A stretch of DNA of 64,000 nucleotides from Talinum fruticosum (lineage: Eukaryota > Streptophyta > Magnoliopsida > Caryophyllales > Talinaceae). Positions 11,077 to 22,427 of this stretch are shown here, piece after piece; within the stretch, counting starts at the first letter, position 1, and each line of letters opens with the position of its first letter. Location of the stretch: positions 868,001 through 932,000 of the forward strand of contig JAITYX010000125.1 in assembly GCA_021018815.1 (NCBI GenBank). The letters are read 5' to 3'. The notes under the pieces are model-generated. The model was not told where the DNA came from. It saw only the letters and a list, made by a program, of their open reading frames with translations, and did not search any database. The position numbers and the translations under genes were made by a program.

Positions 11077-12737
11077 AACGAACAGGAACAGCGAGAGGGA
11101 GACGAGTTCGACGAGCAAAGTAAAGGTGGCCGGCTAGCAAGGGAGCAACGTCAACCGGCGAACAAAAGGGGAAACGGCGGATGAGCGAGACTAGAACCGA
11201 GTAAAAAATAGTGCAAGGTGAGAGATAGAACACAAAAGGTTGGGAACCCGAGAACGAGAAGCAAAGAGAGATGAAGGGGGAGGCGGAACTCCAAACGAAT
11301 CGATTTCAATCCCTAAGAATTCGAGGTGGGTAATTTTATACTCTAAACCACTAGTAATTTTGACACCCAATTGGATTTATTATGAATGTTGAATGTTTGC
11401 TTGTGAATACTTGAATGATTGTGTTATAGGAAGTAGTTACTGCTGAATTAGAACTTGAGAGAATCGATTAAGTATTAAGGCTGAATTGGGAAACTGGAGA
11501 TTATGAGGAAGTTAGATTGCGTAGGTCTAAGGAGTAATATTAAAGTTTCAATTAGCAATTAAGGACAAAGAAGTTGCGATTTAGGTGTGAATTACTTAGA
11601 GATTTCTTGAATTTGCATGACTGGGAGATAATTGCTAATATTGGGAAATAATGAGTTGAAGTATAAAGGGAGTATCGGTTCATACTAATGGATGCACAAT
11701 TGAGGCATAGGAGTGAGAACTGGGTGATTGTTAGGATAATTGAGTTAAAAATATATTTAAATCCTTGAGGTTGAATTAAACTTAAAGATAAGCGGAGCTA
11801 GCGGAATTTGAGTGATGAAAGGAGATTAAGAGTTATATGATTGAGTATGGGTGAGAAAGAGTTGATTAATAAGGAAAAAAAACATAAGATGAGAGTTTGA
11901 GGTAAAGATGGCAATTTGTGAGAAGTTGGGGCGTTGAAGTTAAGTGGTGATTACTTGTGGTTATTATGGCTCGGAAAAGTTTTAGTTCCTAAACTCACGA
12001 GGCTTGAAAGTGAATTAAGTTAAGGGGAATGGACTTTGGAATAAAGAGGAGGAACGGGAAATGGGAGTATCAAGGGAGTATGTATCCATGTGGATTGATT
12101 TGTGGCATTGAAAATAGAGTACAACGAGAATTGCTTATATGGGAATAGGACACTCATGCTTGAATAGAATATGGATGAATGTGAGTGGATGCTAAGAATT
12201 TGGGAGAATTTCTTGAGTTAAAATGTTAGCTTGGGATACTAAGTCTTAGTATAGAGATGCTTGACTCTTGAAGTGACTTGATTCTAAAATAGTACTCAAA
12301 AGTTAGTTTTGAAAAGAGTTCAAATGTTTATGCAAAATGCTACTTGAGTATGATTCTTGAGAAATGCTCTTCGAACTTGAAATATGTTCTAAAGAAGCGA
12401 AACTTATTTGAGAAAGTGAATCGGATTTTAGAAAGTCTGTTTGAAGCGAACGTGATGAATGATTATGTGCAAATTATTTTGAATCAACTTGGCTAGGATC
12501 ATTTAGAATACCGAAGGGTTCGAACCGGGGTCCTCATCCGTGAGGACGCCCGGCCAAAACTTCGAGGGAAGGGTTCCAATAGGGGGTCCTGGGGATTAGG
12601 ATGCCCGTTCGGAGACTTCCTAGAAGATAGGTCCGGGAGCTTTTTATTTGGGGTCGCGCCCGGAGAAACTAAGTGAAATTATGAGAAATTATGAAGTGCT
12701 TGGTTCGAGTCCATAAAGCCCAAAAAGCTTATCGGTT
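11077..12737 (+). repeat. gypsy LTR, continued
   Basis: The first part (11077-11190) completes the purine-rich block. The rest is AT-rich LTR sequence ending with a GC-rich stretch (about 12510-12660: TCGAACCGGGGTCCTCATCC). Sequence style and continuity suggest it continues at 22428 after the copia insertion. No gene seen. Confidence 0.55.
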
Positions 12738-12741
12738 CTAG

Positions 12742-14066
12742 TTGGAGGACTGGAGCACCTTGTCCTCTGCTACTTCGGCTCCTTCGGCTTCTTCCTTCTC
12801 CCCTTTCTCCTCCTCGGATGGAGTTGCCTCACCCGCGAGCTCCTCTTCTTTTCTTCTTCTTCCTCTCCTCCGAGAGAAGGATTTGGTCGGGCTTGAGGAT
12901 TCCTCGGATGTGTCCGAGTCAATCGGATCCTAAGCGACCTTGGAGTGCCTTTCTTGAAGGAGCTCTATCATCTCCTTTGCTCCTTGACAAGTGCCTTCAG
13001 TTCAAGAAGCACATCTTCCGCTCTTTGATTTGGGATTGAGCATTCTTTTGGTTGATGGTCATAGACTTGAGGACGGTCTTGAATGACCGGAGGGTGTCCT
13101 TGAGTTCGAGTGGACACCGAGGAGATCTTGTCCATTATGGAAGTGGACAAGGCTGAAGAGAGAACTTGAGAAACACCCGAGGTGGAGGCACCACCAGGTA
13201 GAGGAGGTAGAGAGAGAGGAGTTTGTGTCTCGAGTTTGAGGCGGAGAAGGTGGCCTCGGTTCGAGCTATGACCCGGACACCGGTTGGGTCTCTTGGTATC
13301 CATACCGAAGAAGTTCTTTTCGCCAACAACAATGGCAGCCTCGAAACCGCATTAGAATATGAGGGGAGAGGAACTTTGAATTGCTTAAAGATGAATGTGA
13401 GAAGAGCCCCGAAAGGAAGTGGGGTGGATTTCTTAGACTTAGTACGAGTTGGCACAGCGACCATGCTGCTCGATTATGGCTGGAAAGAGATCTACTTCGT
13501 AGCCCTCAAGGATATCATAAAGAGCTTTGAGATTCTTAGAGTTAGGGTTCTCCTTGATTGAATGCTTGAGAGAAGAAGGTTCTCATTAGCAAGAAACACG
13601 AAGTCGGGCTTCGACTTTAGTTGAGTCATAGAGAAGTTTTTGTGTGACTCGGGAAATTCTTTGGCGTACTTCTCAAAGAATTCATCAGCAACCTCGTTGA
13701 AATTTATAGGTTTGCTATTAAGGAAAAGAGAAGATACTTTGAAAAGGCGGGGAGGAGAGAGACATTGACTCGGACCACGATGTTTTGAACTCTGGAGGTG
13801 AGTATACCCTCGAGTTGGAGAGGTTAGAGTAAAACTCGAAATGAGTTACAGGCGAGATGAACTCGCTAAAATAAAGGAAATTATAAACCCCTGTGGTTTT
13901 GATGTTATTTAACCACGAAAACTTAGTGGTTGGAAAGAATTTGTCATCCAACGTTAAGTGTTGGGTGACAATGATTTTAGAGGGTTTGAAGGACCCTCTT
14001 GGCTTTTGTGCGAGGTTTCTTGGTGGCGGAACCAAGAAAGTCTTAGTGAGAACCTCTTTTCGGCAT
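12742..14066 (-). pseudogene. extra gene after pol in SIRE-like element 1 (env position)
   Basis: The minus-strand reading starts MPKRGSH at 14066 and continues, with stops and frameshifts, through DFLGSATKKPRTKAK. It then passes a segment on tissue of aromatic residues (VYNFLYFSEFISP) and PLPFGALLTFIFKQFKVPLP near 13390. A Ser/Pro-rich region and an acidic, Ser-rich tail near 12750-12900 follow. Element 2 has the same gene at 61246-59930. I do not see a signal peptide or a convincing membrane anchor, so calling it an envelope would be unsupported. The LLTxIFxxFxVPL motif resembles proteins described as putative plant transposon proteins. Function unknown. Confidence 0.6.
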
Positions 14067-14314
14067 GTTTGAATGAGAAAAGAGAGAGGATGAACTCGAT
14101 AGAGAGATAGAGAGATAGCTCGAAGAAGGAGAGAGAGTAAAAAGAAAATGAAAGAGTAGAAAGAGAGTTGAGAGCAATCGGTGCTTACTTGAGGTGTCTT
14201 TCACTTGACTTGAGAATCGGTTCGTTTCTTGACAATAGTGAACTTGGTCGAGTGTAGTAAGTGAGAGAGATACTTGTGTAGATAGTAAAGTATCGAAATG
14301 AAGGAAAAAGGATG

Positions 14315-14324
14315 CTATTTATAG
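14315..14324 (-). promoter_or_regulatory. TATA-like box before the extra gene, element 1
   Basis: CTATAAATAG on the minus strand, about 250 bp upstream of the ATG at 14066. Element 2 has the same motif at the matching place (61489-61498, about 243 bp before its ATG). The conserved motif and spacing suggest a separate promoter for the extra gene. Confidence 0.45.
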
Positions 14325-14689
14325 AGAAAGAATTTTCCTTCAATGTTCGTTCGACCGAGCTCTACAACGGTTTTCTCGGACCAGTGTGACTATTCCGCTC
14401 TCCAACGGTTAGAATTCCAGTGCTTGTCTCCCAATGGCTAGTTCTCCGATTGATGCGCATGAGAGATAGAGAGAAAAAGAGAGATTTTAAAAGAAATTTT
14501 TGAAATTCTCCACCGATCTAGAGATGATTTTAAAAGTTTGATGTCCATTTTTCTCAAAATCTGCAAACAAGTAATAACTCATAGCTCAATATCACAAGAT
14601 CAACTAAACTAATTATTATTAAAGTAAAAACACTAGACATTTAACACATAAACATGCAAAGTAGTTCCACTCGAGAGAAGCACATAATT

Positions 14690-15406
14690 ATGCATTAATC
14701 ATGCCAAGCTCATTTCTAACAACGTAAAACCGATCCTCACTAAGTGGCTTAGTAAAGATATCAGCTAATTAAGTTTGGTAGGAATGAATTCAAGTTCAAT
14801 ATCACCTTTCTCAGAATGGTCTCTTAGAAAATGATACCGACCTCAATATGCTTTGTTTTTTAGTGCTTGAACTCGGATTCTTAGTGATGCTCGATTGCAC
14901 TTTGATTGTCACACTTGATGGGAATTGATTTGAATGTAAGTCCAAGATCTCTCAAGTGTTGCTTGATCCATAAAATCTAAGCACAGCATGCTCTAGCTAC
15001 AATGTACTCAGCTTCAGCAGTTGATAGAGCTACTAACTTGTTTCTTTGAGTGCCAAGATATAAGGGATTGACCTAGAAGCTGGCGAGGCTCTCGAAGTGC
15101 TTTTTCTATCAACTTTGTACCCAGCATAGTCAGCATCCGAGTATCCGAGTAAGAGTCGGTTCCGAGTCTCTTGAGTACCATAGACCTAGATTCCGAGTCC
15201 CTCCAAGATATCTGAAGATTCTCTCCGCCGCAGTGAGATGTGATTCTTTTGGATTAGCTTGAAATCTTACACACGAGACATACACTAAACATTATGTCTG
15301 GTCTACTGGAAGTAAGATATAGTAGAGATCCAATCATACCTCAATAAAGTTTCTAATCTACTTGCTTTACCTTTTTCGTCCGAGTCCAGCTTTTATGCTC
15401 TGCTAC
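14690..15406 (-). pseudogene. copia RNase H, element 1
   Basis: The minus-strand reading contains TAEAEYIVAR (near 15025-14996), the core of copia RNase H, and then the segment matching DLGLAFKSVPIKCDNQSA of element 2. It removes RNA from the RNA-DNA hybrid during reverse transcription. Several frame changes are visible. Confidence 0.75.
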
Positions 15407-16330
15407 TCATGGGGGTTGCTTGCATGCTTTGCATCTTGAAGTTTGTACTTCTTTAGCGAGTTCCTTGGTGTACTTTGATTGATGGACATATATTCCATCT
15501 CTATCTTGCTTGATTTGTAGACCAAGGAAGAAATTGAGTTCTCTCATCATACTCATTTGAAATTCCTGTCTCATTAACTTAGAAAATTCTCGACATAGAA
15601 TTTCATTAGTAGCTCCAAAAATTATGTCATCAACATATATCTTAGCAATCAGAAAGTCTTTCCCCTTGGTTTTTATAAAGAGAGTTTTGTCAATCTTACC
15701 TCTCCTAAAATCATTTTGAACCAAGAAATTGCTCGAGTCTTTCATACCAAGCTCCGGGAGCTTGTTTAAGACCATAGAGAGCTTTTGCGGTTTGAAAACA
15801 TGATTTGGAAATTCCGAGTTTTCAAATCCAGGGGTTGCTCAACATAGAGTTCCTCTTCAATAAAACCATTGAGAAATGCACATTTAACATCCATTTAATA
15901 CAATTTGATATTCATGTTAGATGCAAATGCCAATAAAATTCTAATAGCTTCAATTCGGCTACAGGTGCAAAGGTTTCCCCACAATCAATCCCTTCTTCTT
16001 GATTGTAACCTTGAGCCACAAGTCTAGCCTTATTTCGACTACCAACCCACCTTCATCCAGTTTGTTCTTGAAAACCCATTTGGTTCATATGATTGGGTGA
16101 TCGGAAGGTCGTTTGGTCGGAGTCCGAGCTTGGTTTCTTTCGAATTGATTGAGTTCGTCTTGCATGGCCTCTACCCATTCAGGTTCATTTAGGGCCTCTA
16201 GTACATTTCTGGGTTCGATTAATGAAATGAATGCGGTGAATGCACATAGATTTTGTAGAGAGGAACGAGTTCTTACCCCACTTGTTGATATCGGACAAGA
16301 TGTTTTCGAGTGGGTGGCTCGAAGCATATT
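15407..16330 (-). pseudogene. copia reverse transcriptase, element 1
   Basis: The start of the domain lies near 16327-16100 (ALNEPEWVEAMQDELNQFE). The catalytic core IYVDDIIFGATNE is near 15645-15600, followed by ELNFFLGLQIKQDRDGIYV, all typical of Ty1/copia reverse transcriptase. The middle part is broken by stops and frame changes (about 16080-15780). The enzyme would make cDNA in the particle; this copy cannot produce it. Confidence 0.85.
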
Positions 16331-16435
16331 TGAAAGCTCTACCTATCCTCCGGTTTACCAGATTTGTAGGTTGAATTGGTTGGTTTTCGAAGTCTATTCT
16401 AAGTGAGCTTGTTCATCTGATTGACCCTCAGCATT

Positions 16436-17585
16436 CTAAGCTAACTCTTGAATCGTTACATTACGAGTCGAGTTATTCCGAGTCACTTCGTTACGAGTGA
16501 CTTTTCTTTGACTCTTTCTAAGCTCATCTTTACTAAGATCATCATCTTGGCTGAGCTTCGGATCCGAGAATGTTGACTTACTTGGTTTTCCCTGTTCAAT
16601 CTCATCAAAAACAACGTGGATGCTTTCTTCCACTTTGTTAGTTCTTTTATTGAAAATGCGAGTAAGCTTTACTATGAGATGAATAACCAAGAAAAATACC
16701 GTCATCCGACCGAGCATCAAACTTAGTCAGGTGATCCTTACCATTATTGTGAACATAACACTTACATCCAAAAGGTTTGAAGTATGAAATGTTGGGTTTC
16801 TTCCCTTTGTAGAGCTTGTATGGAGTTTTCTTCAGGATGGGTCTGCTGAGGCATCTATTCAATGTGTAGTTTGTTGTGTTGATTGCCTCAGCTGAGAAAT
16901 AGTAAGGTAGATCATGTTCAATCATCATTGTCCTTCCTATTTGTTCAAGAGTTTGATTCTTTCTCTCTACTACTCCATTTTGTTGAGGAGTTCTTGGTGC
17001 TGAGAAGTTGTGGGAGATATCATTCTTATCACGGAACTCTGCAAATTCCGAGTAGTCGAACTCCCTTGCATGGTCGGTTCGAATTCTTTTGATCCGAGTC
17101 CGAGACTCAACTTGAATTTTCCCGCAAACCTTGATGAACTCTTTGAATGCTTCATTTTTGTGCTTAAGAAAACAAACCCAGGTAAATCGAGAGTAGTCAT
17201 TAACGATTACAAGCACATATGATTTACATCCGAGACTCTTGATGGGGATTTCACCACATAAGTCCATATGCAACATTTCAAGCACCTTGGATGTGGAAAC
17301 AGTTTTGAGAGATTTGAAAGATGATCTAACCTGTTTCCCCTTTGTGTATGCTCAACAAATTTTATCTTTCTTAAATGCACAGTTAGGCAATCCTCTAACT
17401 AAACCATGAGATGCAAGCTTCTTAATGGTGTGCATGATAACATGACCTAGTCTACGATGCCATGTCCAAGAATCATCATGTAAAGATGCTTTTAAACAAG
17501 ATAGATTCGACTTGGGTCGAAAGAGGAATAGTGTAAGTATTATCCGATCTCTTACCCGAGAGCTTAGTCTCCTTGGTAGTTTCAT
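16436..17585 (-). pseudogene. copia integrase with GAG-pre-integrase zinc region, element 1
   Basis: The reading begins with WHRRLGHVIMHTIKKLASHG, the His part of the zinc-binding region, near 17480. The integrase core runs 17285-16647. Its catalytic residues are Asp in LHMDLCG, Asp in IRTDHAREF and Glu in TPQQNGVVERKNQT. Then come KPFGCKCYV and DGIFLGYSSHSKAY, and after a frameshift NKRTNKVEESIHVVFDE with an acidic tail to 16436. This last block is the usual SIRE/Maximus signature. The core is open for 212 codons, the best preserved part of the element. Confidence 0.9.
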
Positions 17586-17632
17586 CGGAGATATAGCAAT
17601 TGGTCCGAGTGAATCTTACCTCTTGACCTTTG

Positions 17633-17860
17633 TCATACGAGTTGAGAGATGCTAAGTAGATTGTACTTCAATCCCTTGACAAGGTAGATAGGGCTGACCG
17701 GATTGTCTCCTTTTCCAATCTTGCTTATCCCAATTATCTTGCCTTTGATGTCATCTCCAAATGTGACTTTGCCTACCTTGTAATCTTCTAACATAGAAAA
17801 GAGTCTTGGATTTCCTGGCATGTGGCGTGAGCATCCACTATCCAGTACCGGTGTCCTTTT
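17633..17860 (-). pseudogene. copia aspartic protease, element 1
   Basis: The minus-strand reading has the active site LDSGCSRHMPG near 17850-17815, then VTFGDDIKGKIIGISKIG and the ending GLKYNLLSISQL typical of Ty1/copia protease. The active-site Asp and Gly are present. Frames change on both sides. Confidence 0.85.
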
Positions 17861-18039
17861 GTTCTTTTCGAGCCACCTGCAAGTCGAAACAAACTAACCT
17901 TTCTCACTTCCTCTAACAAACCTAGTAACTCCCTTAACTATGGTCCTTTTCTGAGGAAGAAGACTCTTGGGAACCTAGATTTGAATAACTTTAGGTTTGG
18001 TCCGATTCGATTCTTTCTTTTACAGAATTGAGTCTATGT

Positions 18040-19760
18040 CTCTTTCTTTTGAAAATCTTTTCTTTTATAAACTCGTGGAGAAAGTTTTCTCCAGTAAGTT
18101 GGTCTAGGCTTAGTCTTGTTTTCATTCTTATGAATGGGGCCATGCTCAGCCTTTCCGAACTTCACGGTTCGGAATCATTTTTGAAAAGCTTTGAGTAGGA
18201 ATTTGATTCCTTCTCCTTGTTAAAACCAAGTCCTTCTTTTATGAAGGAGACACACTAAGACCCTAAGAGCATGTCAAGGTTTTTCTGACCTTGAGTAAAT
18301 TTCAAAACAAGTTCTTGAGACTCATTGAGCTTTTGATTAAGATGCCCATTTTCTCTTCGAGTGACTCGGACTCGAGTCTCATTGGATTGAATGCTAGTCT
18401 TGAGTTCACTTAGAGTAAGTCTCAATTTTTCTAATTCATTTTTCAAAGAAATGCTCTCAAAAGTGATAGACTCAAGTTGTTCTTTAAACCGAGAAGAGTC
18501 GAATTGGACTTCTCTTCCAAAGTATAGATGTATTTAGCTAAATCAACTTTGGAAAACTTAAGGAAATATTCAATTACCTCCCTAGGATTAGTTTCCTCAT
18601 TATTTGAGTGATCGGAATCGACTCGGATTCGGCTTCGATTCCGATAGTGCCATCGGACACTTTGAGTCATCCGAGTCTTCATCTTCTTCAGATGAATCTT
18701 CATTACTCCATGTGGCCATCATAGCCTTCTTCTTGTTTCCGTCCCTTTTTCTTCTTGGACAGTCTTTGACTATATGATCCTTGTCTGCCACATTCAAAAC
18801 AGACTGAGTTCTTAGTTAAAGATAATTTTGAAGGGGAAGAGTGTTTACCTTTTCTATCCTTCTTGTCTTTCTTATAGAACTCTTCTTTTGACCGTTTATC
18901 CCATCTCTTGTGCTTCATCATTCTTTTGAAGTCTCTAGCAATAAGTGCCATAGGATCTTCTTCCGAGTCCGATGAACTCAGATTTTCTTCTCTCGCTTTC
19001 CGAGGCCTTCGAGTGCAATATTCTTTTTGGTGATGACCTCGGTGTCCTCTTCTTCCGGATGGATCTCATGGGTGAGTAGCTTCCTAATGAGTTCGTCCGG
19101 CTTTAATAAAGAGAAGTTCGAGCTTCCTCGATGGCTGTCACCTTTGGACCCCATCTTCTCTTGGGTAGGTTCTTAATATTTTTCTCCACATTTCCTCATG
19201 GGAAATCTTTCGACCCGAGATTTGAGATTGTTAGTAATCTCAATGAAACGGATGAACATCTAAGTGATGTTTTCTTCGGCTCCATCTTGAATAGCTCATA
19301 CTTGTGAAGATATTGGCTTATCTTCGCTTATCCGACTTGGCTTGTGCCTTCATATGTGTTAACAAGAGTGTCCCACACTTCTTTGGCGGTGTCACAAGCC
19401 GATACACCGTTGTATTCCTCCGAGCCGATGGCGCACATCGGAATGTTCATGGCCTTGAAGTTCTTTCGGAACTTTTACGCCTCTTCGATGGTGTACTCGA
19501 CCTTTGCTTTAGGCATGAGTCTTGTTTCTTCCGTCTTCATTAGAATGTAGTTTCCTTCTTGTATGATGTTCTATACATCTTCGTCGTGATCCGAGTAGAA
19601 AGCATTCCATGAGCTTCTTCCGAGTGTACAAAATTTAATCCTTTGAACTTTGGCAGTTTCTTGGAAGATCTTCCTTCATCGAACTCTCCATTGTTACGAG
19701 CCATTTGATCTTTAAACCTTTGGATGGTTAGATCCTTTCTAAAAGGATAGGCTCGATACC
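18040..19760 (-). pseudogene. gag: copia Gag, element 1, broken zinc knuckle
   Basis: The Gag start region near 19713-19600 reads MARNNGEFDEGRSSK then PKFKGLNFVH. The middle is scrambled by frameshifts. Near 18951-18700 is DPMALIARDFKRMMKHKRW, a Lys-rich stretch, then the zinc knuckle. The knuckle is split between two frames: CFECGRQG in one, DHIVKDCPRRKRD in the next, so a small indel broke the CCHC motif. A C-terminal heptad-like segment (18446-18255, LEKLRLTLSELKTS) suggests the coiled coil common in SIRE Gag. Confidence 0.8.
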
Positions 19761-19763
19761 AAT
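19750..19763 (-). promoter_or_regulatory. primer binding site, element 1
   Basis: Directly inside the 5' LTR the minus strand reads ATTGGTATCGAGCC. The usual plant primer site for initiator tRNA-Met is TGGTATCAGAGC. The match is clear apart from one small change (CAGAG to CGAG), of the type seen repeatedly among LTR copies here. Confidence 0.8.
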
Positions 19764-21295
19764 TGAAGGTTTGCTCTTGGAGAGAATTAGTCACCCTAGA
19801 GTGGGGTGAATATGGTGACGAGGAAATTTGAATAATAAATGGAAGATTAAAGTTTTAAAGTAAACTTTAAGACTTTTTGAGTCGAGATTGAACTCGAAAA
19901 AGTATGAACTCAAAATTTATGTGGAAACCTTCCGGGGCAGAAAACCACGACCAGTGCTAATCCAAGAACCAAGTCAAATCCACTATTTTGAATCCACAAA
20001 ATACAGTGAGACAGACTCAACCGAATTGCTCCCTTAGACAATTCCTAATAAGGTTTTCCTAGACTCGAAGTTCCCTTATCCGATCTAGTACTTCCTAACT
20101 TAGGTAACCTTTACAACTAGGGACAAGCGAGCTGAGTCAAGCCTTACAGCTCAGTCAAGGGACCTTACTCGAAAGTAAGAATGAAAGTTGTGACTAATTA
20201 CAAGACTTTACAACTCGAAAAAATGTTAAATACGAGTTGGAATTGTAAGTAGAAGATTGAATATGAATACAAAGATTTTCGCTTAAGTATGTGTATTGAC
20301 AATGGTTCCAGCAATCCTCAAGTCTTGAGAGTTGGCTTCTATTTATAGATGACCCAGCAGATTAGCCGTTGTGACTATCTTCGATTAGAAGTCCTCTGTG
20401 ACGGTTGTAACAGTTCTTCTAAGTCACTCAGAAAAGATCCTTTGAATTGTGAACATTGTGCAACGGATCTTGACTCCTTAGGATGTCCCAATCCACTGGT
20501 GGTATCCGAAAAGTAAGGTGGAAGCTACCATTGAGCTTAGCGTTGAAGATTTCCAATTTTGGAAACGAGATAACCACGACACGGTTTATGGGCCTTGGTC
20601 GGAAGTAGAAAAAGCCTTGTCTGTTGGTGATTTGACATCTTGAAGCCGGTTACTTTTGTAGTTTAAAAGTAGGATAACCTCGTTTAAATAACCTACACAA
20701 GTAAATCAATTTTGGTTCTCAAAGTATAAAATACTTTGGTCCAAGATTAGACACGGATAATAATTTAATTAAGGTAATTAAGTGCATAATTATCTCGAGT
20801 CGAAAGGAATGGAATTTTCCGAGTCTAATATTCATTATACTCAAATTCCATCCGAGTCTGTTTGGAGAAAGATCAAGTTAGATAAAGAATACCGGAGTAA
20901 GAGTCCTTGATCTAGACGGATAAAGTTCAAACAAAACAAGTCGACTAGAAGAGATGCACTAATGCGGTAATTCACTGGAACTTGGAATACAGAGTCGGAC
21001 TCGAGTTTAAACGTGTTAGAGTGAGTGTTTGAACATGCGATAAATCTAAGTGTTGTCCGAGTGACTTATAACTATAAATGTGAAAAGTCGAGCAAGAGTA
21101 TGCTTTACGAGTCGGTTAGAATCAAATGAAAACATATGCAATAGTTTACGTAACACTTAGAGAACGTTCTATATTACTCGGAAAAGTTTCTATATCACTT
21201 AGAATGACTTGTAATCAAAACTTATAAGAGATGAAGTTTGTACCGATTCCTTGATAGTACTCGAGAATGTTATACATGCAAAGTGTGAGTCTTCA
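19764..21295 (-). repeat. 5' LTR of SIRE-like element 1 (copy B)
   Basis: It runs from TGAAGGTTTGCTC to GAGTCTTCA on the plus strand, 1532 bp. It adjoins the primer site on its inner side, which proves the sense strand is minus. A TATA box (CTATAAATAG on the minus strand, near 20347-20338) lies in the expected promoter place. On its outer side it abuts copy C, which has the opposite orientation. Confidence 0.88.
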
Positions 21296-22427
21296 TTTCT
21301 CTAGATAAAGTACTCACACTCGATATTCTCTTTATAACTTGATCTTTTCTAAGATCGACTCGGATGGAATTTGAGTATAATGAATATTAGACTCGGAAAA
21401 TTCCACTCTTCTAGGCCTCGGATAATTATGCACTTAATTATCTTAATTAAATTATTATCCGTGCCAAATCTTGGACCAAAGTATCTTATACTTTGAGAAC
21501 CAAAATTTATTTACTTTTGTAGGTTATCTAAACGAGGTTATCCTATTTTTGAAATACAAAAGCAACCGACTTCAAAGTCGTCAATCACCGGCAGACAAGG
21601 CTTTTCTACTTCTAAACTAGGCCCAGGCACGCTGTGTCAAGGTTGTCTGTTTCCAAAGCTGGAAATCTTCAACGCTAAGCTCAATGGTGGTTTCCACCGT
21701 ACTTTTAGACACCACCGAGTGGATTGGGACATCCTAAGGAGTCAAGAGCCGTTGCACAACGTTCACAACTCAACGGATCTTTTTAGCGACTCGGAAGAAC
21801 CGTTACAACCGGTCACAAAGGACTTCTATTCGGAAGATAGTCATAACGGCTACTCGCTTAATCATCTATAAATAGAAGCCACCTCTCAAGACTTGAAGAT
21901 TGGAATTATTGTCAATACACATTACTTAAGCGAAAGTCTTTGTATACACACTCAATCTTCTACTTACAACTCCCGACTTGTAATTCATACTTTACGAGTT
22001 GTAAAGTCTAGTAATCAGTCACATACTCTTTCTTACTTTCTGAGTAAGGTCCCTTGACTAAGCTATAAGGGTTAACTCAGCTCGGTTGTCCCTAACTGTA
22101 AAGGTTACCTCGATTAGGAAGTACTAGATCGGATAAGGGAACTTATGAGTCTAAGAAAATTCGTAAGGAATTGTCTAAGGGAGCAATTCGGTTGAGTTAG
22201 TCTACTGTATTTTGTGGATTCAAAATAGTGGATTTGACTTGGTGCTTGGACTAGCACCGACTGCAGTTTTACGCCCGGGAGGGTTCCACATAATTCTAAG
22301 TCCAATCTAGACTCGAGGCAGTCTTGTTCATTGCTTTCAAGCTTTAATCTTCCAAGTTTGTTAAAATTTCCTCATCACCCTATTCACCCCCTATAGGTGA
22401 CTAAGACTCTCCAAGAGCAAACCTTCA
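21296..22427 (+). repeat. inverted LTR of the same copia family, 5' truncated (copy C)
   Basis: This segment aligns with the plus-oriented solo LTRs at 25897 and 40404 from about their base 350 (CTCGATATTC region) to the end GCAAACCTTCA. Its TATA box CTATAAATAG is at about 21865-21874. The first 350 bp or so are missing; they would have lain where copy B now ends. After it, gypsy LTR sequence resumes. The bases at the two junctions (GGTTC near 12734, AGTTC at 22427) are similar but not proof of a target duplication. Confidence 0.8.

Larger units (their letters stand above)
12739..21295 (-). mobile_element. SIRE/Maximus-like Ty1/copia retrotransposon, element 1, 3' end deleted
   Basis: Read on the minus strand: 5' LTR (21295-19764), primer binding site, gag, protease, integrase, reverse transcriptase, RNase H, then an extra gene in the position of the env-like gene of SIRE elements. 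The integrase end with HSKAY and KVEESIHVVFDE is typical of the SIRE/Maximus lineage. The 3' LTR and roughly the last 750 bp before it are missing: compared with element 2 at 57561-64000 the homology stops near 12740. Many stops and frameshifts show it is inactive. Confidence 0.85.

Noticed and set aside
13223..13561. 112-codon plus-strand open frame
   Set aside because: It is antisense to the extra gene of element 1, and element 2 does not support a plus-strand gene.
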